Source of the DNA: Syntrophales bacterium
GTDB lineage: Bacteria > Desulfobacterota > Syntrophia > Syntrophales > PHBD01
DNA: 64,000 bases
Reading direction: 5' to 3'
NCBI GenBank assembly: GCA_035363115.1
Contig: DAOSEM010000005.1
Span: 175,215 to 239,214 of the forward strand
This document shows, piece after piece, positions 8,182 through 16,014 of this stretch. Within the stretch, counting starts at the first letter, position 1. Each line of letters opens with the position of its first letter. Under the pieces are notes generated by a model. It ran no database searches, was not told the origin of the DNA, and saw only the letters and a list, made by a program, of their open reading frames with translations. A program made the position numbers and the translations under genes.

Positions 8182-9939
8182 ATGAAGACGATCAGGAAGG
8201 TCTTGATTGCCAACCGGGGGGAGATTGCTCTCCGAATCATGAACACTCTCAAGGAGATGGGCATCGAGGCCATCGCCGTTTACGAAAAGCCGGATTACGA
8301 TGCCTATTTCCTGCGGTTTGCCGACCGGGCCATCAAGATCAGCGACGAGCCGGGCAAGGGGTATTTGAATATCGAGCGGATCATCGACGCGGCCCTGAAA
8401 AGCGGGGCCGATGCCGTTCACCCAGGCTACGGTTTCCTGGCGGAAAACCCGAATCTGGCCGCCGCCTGCGAGCGGGCGGGCATCCTGTTCATCGGTCCGC
8501 CGCCCTCCGTCATCCGGGACCTGGGTGACAAGGTCCTGGCGCGGGAGACCATGTCCGGGGCCGGAATCCCCATCATCCCGGGGACAAACAGCTTTTCTGC
8601 CGGCGAGGCGGGTATTGAGGAAGCCCTGGCGTTTGCCAGGAGATGCGGGTTTCCCATCATCCTGAAGGCGACGGCCGGCGGGGGAGGCCGCGGGGTGCGG
8701 CGGATCGAGAGTGAGGAGGAACTCAGGAGGGAAATGCCCCTCGCACGGGCGGAAGCGCTCCTGGCCTTTCACGACGACCGCATCTACGCGGAGAAGTGCA
8801 TCGTCCACCCCCGCCACATCGAGGTTCAGATCCTCGCCGACACCCATGGAAACGTCATTCACCTGGGCACCCGGGACTGCTCCATCCAGCGCCGTCACCA
8901 GAAGCTTCTGGAAGTGGCCCCGGCGGAACTGCCCGCCGAGGTGACGGCGGCTATCCAGGAAGCGGCCGTGAAGGCTGCCAGGACGGCCGGTTACGTCAAC
9001 GCCGGCACGGTGGAATTCCTTGTGGACTCCAAAACCAGCGAGTTCTGGTTCATGGAGGTCAACACCCGCCTCCAGGTTGAGCACACGGTCAGCGAGATGA
9101 TCACTGGGGAAGACATCGTCCAGCACCAGATCCGGATCGCCGAGGGCCATCCCCTGGGACTGAAGCAGGAGGACATCCAGATCAACGGGATTGCCATCGA
9201 GGTGCGCATCAACGCGGAAGATCCCAAGAACAGCTTCCTGCCGGAGGGCGGGAAGATGATCGAGATCTACGAATCGCCCGGAGGTCCGGGACTCCGGGTG
9301 GACGGGGCCATCTACAAGGGATACCGGGTCCCCACGGTGTACGACTCGCTCCTGGTGAAGCTGATCGTCCGGGGATACCGGTGGGACCAGACGGTGCAGC
9401 GGCTGAAGCGGGCCTTGAAGGACTTCACCATCGTCTGGCCCAAGACGACGATCCCCCTGTACCTGGCCATCTGCGACGAGCCCGATTTCCTGGCGCGGAA
9501 GTTTGACACATCCTACCTGGATACCCATCCGTCCATTTTCCGCTATCCCGACCATGACCACTACATCCTGGAAGAGGCGGTCTACAAGACGATTGTCCCC
9601 GTCGACGAGCACGGCCAGGCTGTGATCACGGACGACCGGGAGCGGAAGGAGCGGACGCGCCGCCTGTTGGAGAAGCGGATCCTGACGACCCAGGAAATCG
9701 AGGAGCTCAAGCGGGAGGGGATCATCAAGTCGTCCATCAAGGGGAAGGTGAACCGCGTCCTCGTGGACGTCGGGGACGAGGTCTGCGTGGGAGACATCCT
9801 GATCGACCTGGAGGCGATGAAGATGCACACCCACGTCATTGCCGATCTGGACGGCCGGGTGTCGGATGTTCTGGTGGAGCCGGGTGATTCCGTCGACGTG
9901 GGTGACACCATGATCGTGGTGTGCACGGTGGAGGCCTGA
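8182..9939 (+). CDS. Biotin carboxylase fused to a biotin carrier domain
   Basis: This 585-residue protein contains a full biotin carboxylase. The N-terminal fold is LIANRGEIALRIMNTLKEMG; the ATP-grasp part has the glycine loop ATAGGGGRGVR, the KCIVHPRHIEVQILAD strand and FMEVNTRLQVEHTVSE; a biotin-carboxylase C-terminal domain follows. After a helical linker (about 480-515) comes a biotinyl domain with EAMKMHTHVIA, whose lysine is biotinylated. The BC-BCCP fusion is like PycA-type or acyl-CoA carboxylase alpha subunits. No carboxyltransferase is encoded nearby, so the acceptor (acetyl-CoA, propionyl-CoA or pyruvate) cannot be told. It stands alone between the cytochrome b gene and the convergent MORN genes. 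Confidence 0.9.
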   Translation: MKTIRKVLIANRGEIALRIMNTLKEMGIEAIAVYEKPDYDAYFLRFADRAIKISDEPGKGYLNIERIIDAALKSGADAVHPGYGFLAENPNLAAACERAGILFIGPPPSVIRDLGDKVLARETMSGAGIPIIPGTNSFSAGEAGIEEALAFARRCGFPIILKATAGGGGRGVRRIESEEELRREMPLARAEALLAFHDDRIYAEKCIVHPRHIEVQILADTHGNVIHLGTRDCSIQRRHQKLLEVAPAELPAEVTAAIQEAAVKAARTAGYVNAGTVEFLVDSKTSEFWFMEVNTRLQVEHTVSEMITGEDIVQHQIRIAEGHPLGLKQEDIQINGIAIEVRINAEDPKNSFLPEGGKMIEIYESPGGPGLRVDGAIYKGYRVPTVYDSLLVKLIVRGYRWDQTVQRLKRALKDFTIVWPKTTIPLYLAICDEPDFLARKFDTSYLDTHPSIFRYPDHDHYILEEAVYKTIVPVDEHGQAVITDDRERKERTRRLLEKRILTTQEIEELKREGIIKSSIKGKVNRVLVDVGDEVCVGDILIDLEAMKMHTHVIADLDGRVSDVLVEPGDSVDVGDTMIVVCTVEA

Positions 9940-10070
9940 AGGAGAATACCGGGCGGGAGATCCGGCGAAAGAGGGTTGCCTGTCTCCCTGAGGCGGGATG
10001 AAAGACAGCGGATGGCCGATTCCAGGTGTCGGCCGCAAGGGAAGGAGCGGCGGCGGGCATCAGGAAGCCG

Positions 10071-10703
10071 TCAGTGCATGATGAATTCCTCCCCCTGCCA
10101 TTCCCCCTCGAAGGAGGAGCCGCTGGCCAGGGTCAGTGTTCCCTTTCCGAAGAAATCCCCATCCTTCCAGATACCCGTATACCTCGATCCATCGACGAAG
10201 TGCAGGGTTCCCTGCCCGTGGCAGACGTCATGATCCCATTCGCCGTCGTATTTTTTCCCGTCGGCGAAGATCATCCTGCCCTTGCCCGATTTCTGTCCTG
10301 CCAGCCACTCCCCGTCATAGCGTCCGCCATCCGCCAGGGTTTCCAGCCCCTCGCCGTGGCGTTTCCCTTTTTCCCAGCGGCCTTCATAACGACCGCCATC
10401 GGGCAGGGTCTCCGTTCCCGTCCCGTGGGGCATGCCTTCCAGCCACTCCCCGTCATAAATCCTGCCGTCCGGGAGAATCATCCAGCCGGTCCCGTTGGGC
10501 AGACCATCCTCCCACTGGCCGTTGTAAACGGCCTCGTCGGGCCAGGTGTACTTCCCGGAGCCCGAAAAGCGACCCGGACGGAACGAGCCCGTGTAGCGTC
10601 CTCCATCGGGGAACATGATGGTCCCCTCGCCCTCCCGGGGGGATTCCTCCCAGGCGAGCGAAACGCTTTCTCCGTCCTCGATCTTCTTTAGGTACTGGTT
10701 CAT
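10071..10703 (-). CDS. MORN-repeat protein
   Basis: This 210-residue protein is built almost entirely of about eight MORN repeats of 23 residues (for example YDGEWLEGMPHGTGTETLPD, YEGRWEKGKRHGEGLETLAD). A short charged N-terminus precedes them and there is no signal peptide. Bacterial MORN arrays form elongated beta structures and are thought to bind proteins or lipids; no enzymatic role can be inferred. It lies 47 bp downstream of the larger MORN gene, on the same strand, so the two are probably one operon. Confidence 0.85.
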   Translation of the reverse strand: MNQYLKKIEDGESVSLAWEESPREGEGTIMFPDGGRYTGSFRPGRFSGSGKYTWPDEAVYNGQWEDGLPNGTGWMILPDGRIYDGEWLEGMPHGTGTETLPDGGRYEGRWEKGKRHGEGLETLADGGRYDGEWLAGQKSGKGRMIFADGKKYDGEWDHDVCHGQGTLHFVDGSRYTGIWKDGDFFGKGTLTLASGSSFEGEWQGEEFIMH

Positions 10704-10750
10704 GGATCTTGCCTGTTATGCCGTCCGAAAGGATCCTGCCGCATGGCGGA

Positions 10751-13093
10751 TCATTTCCTGGTGATGAATTTCCCGTCCTTGAACTCGCCCTGCAGGCGGC
10801 GCCCGTCCGCCATGGTCATGGTCCCCTCGCCATGGGGGCGCCCGTTTGCAAGTTGTCCCACGTACTTTCTGCCGTCCACCATCGTCATGACGCCGAGCCC
10901 GTGATACTTGTTTTCCTTGAATTCGCCTTCGTAGCGGTCTCCATTGGGAAACGTCAGGATTCCCTTCCCGTTGAAGAGGCCGTCGGCGAAGCGGCCGATG
11001 TATTTCCGGCCATCCGGCAGGATGAGGGTTCCCATGCCGTTGAATTTTCCCTTTTCAAACTGTCCTTCATAACGCATTCCGTCCGGAAAGATGTCCGTCC
11101 CCTGGCCGTGGCAGCGGTCGTCGCGCCATTCTCCCATGTAGGTGCGCCCGGCGGGATACGTCATCATCCCCAGTCCTTCTTTCCGGTCGTTGCGCCATCC
11201 GCCCATGTAAACGGCTCCGTCGGCGTAGCGGAGAAGCCCGACGCCATCCCTGAAGCCGACGCGCCATTCCCCCATGTAGCTTTGCCCGTCCGGATGGTTC
11301 GCGATTCCCCGTCCGTGGGGACGGTTCCCTTCCAGGTCGCCCGTGTACAGGCTTCCGTCGGGGAGTTCCAGCGCCTGGGTTCCCGGAGCCGGCGGCGCCT
11401 GTGCCATGGCCGCCTCGTCCAGGTCTCCGAACAGGTCGCTGGGTGCCTCGACGGGCGGGGGCGCGGGCGCTTCCTCCATTTCGACGGTGGGTCTGGCCTT
11501 CCGGCGACCCTTCGCCGCCCGGGGTCGAACAGGCTCCTCCTCCGGTTCAGAAGGCAGTACTTCTTCCCGCTTTTCGACACGGGGAGCCGCTTCAATCCGC
11601 CGTTCTTCCTCTTCCACCCCGGCTTTCGCAGCTTCCTTCGCTGCCCTCCCTGTCTTCTTCACTGGTGCTGCCATGGCTTGCTCCGCTTCTTCCGGTGTTT
11701 CTTCGCCGGGGGGCTCGGCCGCTTCGAACTCCAGCGGCTCCGGCATCGTTTCCGCTCCGGTTTCCGGCCGCAAATCCTCGATGGTGGCCCTGGATTCGGC
11801 GGGTCTCTCCTCCTTGATGGCCGCGGGCGGCTCTTCCGGGGGCACCGCTTCCTCCTCCGCTTCGATTGCCTCCAGGGGGGCGGGATATTCCTCGACGGTC
11901 CGTACTTCCTTCTCCAGTACTTTCTCCTGAAAGGCCGTTTCCTCAACCCGCGGAGCCGGCTCTTCCGGAGGAGCCGGTTCTTCCGAAAATTCCGCGGCCG
12001 GAGGTTCTCCCGCAGGCTTTTCCAATTCTTCCAAAGGCCCGGGCGAGACGGCGGGCTCGGCAGCGGCGGCCTCAGGGGCGGCCACGGCCGGCTCGAGGGC
12101 GGGCGGGGCCTCCTCTGTGGCGGGTGCTGCCGTTTCGATCTCCTTGACTTCTGAAACAGCCTCGATTACGGCACGTTCAGAAAGCACCGGCTCTTCCGGC
12201 TTTCCGTTTTCTATGGCCTCCACCGGTTCAAGAATTGCCTCGGGTACGGATGAAATGTCCGGTTCCTCGGGAGGTGGCGCGGCGGCAGGGGCTTCCTTCC
12301 CAATGGCTTCATCCAGGGCGGGCGCGGCCTGTTTCTCCCCGGCCGTCTCGATTGTCTCCACTTCGGCAGGCGGCTCTTCGGTGGCGCGTTTCGACTTCCT
12401 CGGCGGTTTCTTAGGAAGGGGTTCCTCTTCCGGTGGCATTTCCGCCTCTTCCGGAGGCTGTGGGACGCCAACTTCCGCGAATTCCTTGATCGGCGCTTCA
12501 TCAGGGGGTGGAGGCGGCTCTTCAGCCGGAGCCGCCGCCTCTTCAACGGCAGGCCCCTCTTCCACTTCCGCTTCCCGGGCGGCTTCGATCTCGGCAGGTA
12601 CGGGCGGTTCCGGCTCAACCGGCGCTTCGGCCTGTGCCGCCCGCACAGGCTCCGGCTCGGATGGGATCACCGGTTCCTCCACGAGCCGGGCCGAAGCCGG
12701 GGCTTCCTCGCGAAGCGTTTCCGGCTCCTTTTCGGGGGCGGCCGGTTCCGCCTGGGGTTCATCGACAGCCTCCGGAACGGCGGGTGGTTCTTCCACCTGG
12801 CGGACGCCCGCCGACCAGGTCCCTTCCACGACCGATCCGTCAGGCCGGGTCAACCGCCCCGGACCTTCCGGCAGGCCATCCGTCCAGGAGCCCTCATACC
12901 GGCTGCCGTCCGGCCAGGTAAAAACGCCCGTTCCATCGAAACGGCCGTTCCGGAACCCGCCGTTGTACGTGCTTCCGTCGCCCAGTACAGCCGTGCCGTC
13001 TCCGTCGAAGCCGGTGGAGGACCAGGTCACCTGGTAGGGATATTCCGGGGATGTTCCCCGCTGAAGTGTTTTCCACATGGCTGATTCGATCAT
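10751..13093 (-). CDS. Large MORN-repeat protein with an acidic Pro/Ala/Glu-rich middle
   Basis: This 780-residue protein has two or three MORN repeats at the N-terminus (YNGGFRNGRFDGTGVFTWPD, YEGSWTDGLPEGPGRLTRPD). A very long low-complexity region follows (about residues 115-590), rich in Glu, Pro and Ala. Then there are about eight C-terminal MORN repeats (for example YTGDLEGNRPHGRGIANHPD). The central region has no recognisable domain and is probably disordered and strongly acidic. No signal peptide or membrane segment is evident. The layout suggests two MORN binding modules joined by a flexible tether, perhaps a scaffold. The N-terminal Met is uncertain; a second Met a few residues in is possible. 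Function is unknown. Confidence 0.8.
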   Translation of the reverse strand: MIESAMWKTLQRGTSPEYPYQVTWSSTGFDGDGTAVLGDGSTYNGGFRNGRFDGTGVFTWPDGSRYEGSWTDGLPEGPGRLTRPDGSVVEGTWSAGVRQVEEPPAVPEAVDEPQAEPAAPEKEPETLREEAPASARLVEEPVIPSEPEPVRAAQAEAPVEPEPPVPAEIEAAREAEVEEGPAVEEAAAPAEEPPPPPDEAPIKEFAEVGVPQPPEEAEMPPEEEPLPKKPPRKSKRATEEPPAEVETIETAGEKQAAPALDEAIGKEAPAAAPPPEEPDISSVPEAILEPVEAIENGKPEEPVLSERAVIEAVSEVKEIETAAPATEEAPPALEPAVAAPEAAAAEPAVSPGPLEELEKPAGEPPAAEFSEEPAPPEEPAPRVEETAFQEKVLEKEVRTVEEYPAPLEAIEAEEEAVPPEEPPAAIKEERPAESRATIEDLRPETGAETMPEPLEFEAAEPPGEETPEEAEQAMAAPVKKTGRAAKEAAKAGVEEEERRIEAAPRVEKREEVLPSEPEEEPVRPRAAKGRRKARPTVEMEEAPAPPPVEAPSDLFGDLDEAAMAQAPPAPGTQALELPDGSLYTGDLEGNRPHGRGIANHPDGQSYMGEWRVGFRDGVGLLRYADGAVYMGGWRNDRKEGLGMMTYPAGRTYMGEWRDDRCHGQGTDIFPDGMRYEGQFEKGKFNGMGTLILPDGRKYIGRFADGLFNGKGILTFPNGDRYEGEFKENKYHGLGVMTMVDGRKYVGQLANGRPHGEGTMTMADGRRLQGEFKDGKFITRK

Positions 13094-13551
13094 GTCCCGG
13101 GTTGGATTTTCGGGTTTGCCTGCAATGAAAGAGAATATCGCGGCGCATGTTAGCGGATAGGTCCGGCCGTTTCAAGTGGAACTTCATGAACGTTCTGTCA
13201 TGCCGTTTTAAAGCCTTCACCGGGCGTCTATCAGGGCTTCCAGGAAAGAGTTGCCGTCCGGCCTGGAAGGAAGCTGTTTCGGGTTGGTACTTTCCCTTGT
13301 TGGATGACTTGAAGACAGAGGAGTGGGCATATCTCTCGACCTGCCGGGAGACCACATGAAATGCCGTTCCGACTTTTGGTATCAACGGAACACTGCTGAA
13401 ATTGCGTGGACGTTCCCGGTTCCTTCCGTTCACGGTCTCCCGATCCGGTGGGCAAGTATTCATTGTACCGATTCCTTTCCGTGTTGTATGGTTTTTCAAA
13501 CGGCGGTCCCAATTCTGCTGCCGGTTCCGCAATCAAGGAGAGGGAGGGGTT
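13094..13551. other. Intergenic region with no recognised gene
   Basis: This 458-bp stretch lies between the divergent MORN and molybdo-enzyme genes. Short open frames exist but lack ribosome sites or family resemblance. The last 30 bp (from 13522) belong to a sequence duplicated upstream of the next oxidoreductase gene. No clear promoter was identified. Confidence 0.45.
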
Positions 13552-13647
13552 ATGGAGGAAGGCGTCCGCTGGGTGAAGACCCATTGTGCGAGGATGGACC
13601 ACGGCGGCTGCGCGCTGCTCGTGGGCGTGAAAGGAAACGAGATCGTC
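13522..13647 (+). repeat. Direct repeat, copy 1, covering leader and first 32 codons of a molybdo-enzyme
   Basis: About 126 bp starting at CGGTTCCGCAATCAAGGAG and running through the ribosome site and ATG recurs at 15889-16014, with about three mismatches counted by eye. Downstream of it the two genes diverge clearly at silent and replacement sites. Confidence 0.85.
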
Positions 13648-15633
13648 CAGATCAAGGGAGACCCCGAGGGGTACCTGAACCGCGGGTACACTTGCTTCAA
13701 GGGCCGGGTTTCGGCGGACCGGCTGACCCACCCCGACCGTCTCCGGCATCCCCTGAAACGGGTCGGAGAGCGGGGTGAGGGGAAATGGCAGCGCATCTCC
13801 TGGGACCAGGCCCTGGAGGAGACGGCGGAGAATCTTCTCCGGATCAAGGAGAAACACGGCGCCCGGGCCGTCGGATTCGGCGTCGGCATGCCCAAGGGAC
13901 TGGAGCACTTTGTCCTGATCCGTCTGGCCAATCTCTTCGGCTCCCCCAACGTCATTGCCTCCCAGGACGTATGCCACGCCCCCCGGGAGATCACGGGGAT
14001 CCACACCTGCGGTTTCTATCCCGTGGCGGACCTGCACCACCCGTCCAAGCTTCTTTTCCTCTGGGGAAGCAACCCCACGGCCACCAACGAGGAGGGACAG
14101 ATCGTCAGCCTGCTCCACAACCAGGTGAAGAACGGCGCCAGGCTGATCGTAGTCGATCCCCGCCGGATCGAGCTCGCCGAAAAGGCGGACCTCTGGCTGC
14201 AGATCCGGCCGGGCACAGCCCAGGCCCTGGCGCTTTCCATCATGAACGTGATCTGCGAAGAATCCCTCTATGACCGGGAATTCGTGGAGAAATACACCCA
14301 CGGCTTCGATGATCTCCGCGAACACCTGAAGGCCTACCCCCCCGAGAAAATGGCGGAGGTCACCTGGGTGCCCGCCGACAAGATCCGCCAGGCCGCCCGG
14401 ATGTACGCGGAGGCGAAACCGGCGGCCCTGCAGTGGGGAAACGCCATCGAGCATGACGTCAACGCCTTCGACGCTGTCCGGTCGCTCGCCTGCCTGATGG
14501 CCATCTGCGGGAACCTGGAAATCCCCGGCGGCAACGTCCATGCCCGGGATCCTAAAATCATGGGGCTGGCGCAGTTTGTCCGGGCGGACCTCATCCCGGA
14601 CAAGCGAAAGGACATGATCAGCGCCCACCACCGGGTGATCCCCCGTCTCATGACCATCGCCCCGGCCTTTTTCCGCCGGGCGGTCCTGGAGGGGGTTCCC
14701 TACCCCGTCCGGGGATACTACGGAATGTGCACGAATCCGCTGGTCAACTGGGCGGACAGCCGGCTGACCCACGAGGCCTTCCGGAGTCTCGACTTCATGG
14801 CCGTCGCGGAGATCTTCATGACGCCAACGGCCGCCATGGCGGACATTGTCCTTCCCGTGGCGCACCAGTACGAGATGAACGACATCGGGCATTACGGCAT
14901 CGGACACGGCATGATCCTCGCCCGCCCCAAGATCGTCGAGCCCCCGGAGGAGTGCTGGCCCGACATGAAGATCATGACCGAGCTGGGGAAGCGCGTCTCG
15001 CCGCCGGACTTGTGGCCTGAGGATCACGAGCAGTTCCTGGAAGACCTTGTCCGCCCGGCGGGACTGACGTACCGCGAATTTGTCGAAAAGGGGTACCTGA
15101 AGGGACCGGAGATCGCACGCTCCTATGAAGCGAAAGGCTTCCCGACGCCGACGGGAAAGGTGGAGCTGCGCCTCAGCACGGCGGAAAAGTTCGGCCTGAA
15201 AGCGCTGCCGGAGTTTTCCGGACTTCCGGAGGAGGATGATCCCGAGTTTCCGCTGATCCTTATCAGCGCCAAGAGCCAATACTATCTCCTTTCGGCCTAC
15301 CGCTGGGTCAAGCGGCTCCGGGACAAGCATCCCCATCCGACGCTGGAGATCCATCCCGACACAGCGGCCCGGTTTGACATCCGGGACGGCGACGACGTCG
15401 TCATCGAGACGAAACACGGAACGGTGACCCAGAAGGCCCTCGTGACCGATATCATCCATCCCCGGGTCGTCAGTGCCTCCCTGGGGTGGTGGTTTCCCGA
15501 AGGGGACCCGGCAGGCCAGTACGACTGGCAGTCGGCCAACTTCAACATGCTCACCTCCATCGGGAAGCTGGGAAAGGAATACGGCACGCCAAACCTGAAA
15601 AACATGCCCTGCCGGATCCGCCGGAAGGCATAG
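13552..15633 (+). CDS. Bis-MGD molybdo/tungsto-oxidoreductase (DMSO reductase superfamily), copy 1
   Basis: This 693-residue protein has no Tat signal, so it is cytoplasmic. The start follows AGGGAGGGG. N-terminal cysteines C12, C20 and C48 (HCARMDHGGC and YTCFKG) correspond to the Fe-S cluster of the superfamily, but the usual CX2CX3C is replaced by CX7C, so His17 or Asp16 may be the fourth ligand. The cysteine in ASQDVCHAPREITG aligns with the metal-binding Cys of acetylene hydratase and polysulfide-reductase-type enzymes. LIVVDPRRIELAEKADLWLQ and LPVAHQYEMNDIG are typical pterin-binding regions, and a molydopterin dinucleotide-binding domain follows residue 570. It resembles acetylene-hydratase-like and polysulfide-type enzymes most. 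No Fe-S or membrane subunit is adjacent. The reaction is unknown. Confidence 0.85.
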   Translation: MEEGVRWVKTHCARMDHGGCALLVGVKGNEIVQIKGDPEGYLNRGYTCFKGRVSADRLTHPDRLRHPLKRVGERGEGKWQRISWDQALEETAENLLRIKEKHGARAVGFGVGMPKGLEHFVLIRLANLFGSPNVIASQDVCHAPREITGIHTCGFYPVADLHHPSKLLFLWGSNPTATNEEGQIVSLLHNQVKNGARLIVVDPRRIELAEKADLWLQIRPGTAQALALSIMNVICEESLYDREFVEKYTHGFDDLREHLKAYPPEKMAEVTWVPADKIRQAARMYAEAKPAALQWGNAIEHDVNAFDAVRSLACLMAICGNLEIPGGNVHARDPKIMGLAQFVRADLIPDKRKDMISAHHRVIPRLMTIAPAFFRRAVLEGVPYPVRGYYGMCTNPLVNWADSRLTHEAFRSLDFMAVAEIFMTPTAAMADIVLPVAHQYEMNDIGHYGIGHGMILARPKIVEPPEECWPDMKIMTELGKRVSPPDLWPEDHEQFLEDLVRPAGLTYREFVEKGYLKGPEIARSYEAKGFPTPTGKVELRLSTAEKFGLKALPEFSGLPEEDDPEFPLILISAKSQYYLLSAYRWVKRLRDKHPHPTLEIHPDTAARFDIRDGDDVVIETKHGTVTQKALVTDIIHPRVVSASLGWWFPEGDPAGQYDWQSANFNMLTSIGKLGKEYGTPNLKNMPCRIRRKA

Positions 15634-15670
15634 GTTTGCATCAAGGCATCACTGCGACTGCGAGTCAAGG

Positions 15671-15702
15671 AGCCCGGCGGAGCGATTCGTCGGGCTTTTC
15701 CT
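15671..15702 (+). terminator. Rho-independent terminator after molybdo-enzyme copy 1
   Basis: AGCCCGGCG (15671-15679) pairs with CGTCGGGCT (15688-15696), including one G-U pair, with an 8-nt loop, and is followed by a T-rich run. It lies 38 bp after the stop codon and suggests that the second copy is transcribed separately. Confidence 0.65.
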
Positions 15703-15888
15703 GTTTCCTTCACCCCACACCCCGGATGGACGTTCCTGTCCCATCTGCGGGAGAAAAACCCGCATCACCCTTGCATCCTGTAAGACGCCTTCCGAGTCCG
15801 GTCCTCCGGAGGCGCGGGAAAATGAATCGTTGTGCAGATTCCCACTCATGCTATATGTTATTTATAACGGAGACAGGTGTCCTGCCGA

Positions 15889-16014
15889 CGGTTCCGCAAT
15901 CAAGGAGAGGGAGGAGTTATGGAGGAAGGCGTCCGCTGGGTGAAGACCCATTGTGCGAGGATGGACCACGGCGGCTGCGCGCTGCTCGTGGGCGTAAAGG
16001 GAAACGAGATCGTC
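15889..16014 (+). repeat. Direct repeat, copy 2, covering leader and first codons of the second molybdo-enzyme
   Basis: This is the partner of the repeat at 13522-13647, offset by exactly 2367 bp, including the non-coding leader and ribosome site. Near-identity here contrasts with lower identity in the rest of the genes. Confidence 0.85.

Noticed and set aside
8080..10038. 652-residue reverse frame opposite the biotin carboxylase gene
   Set aside because: It is a mirror frame of a high-GC gene with no family resemblance, while the forward strand encodes an unmistakable biotin carboxylase.
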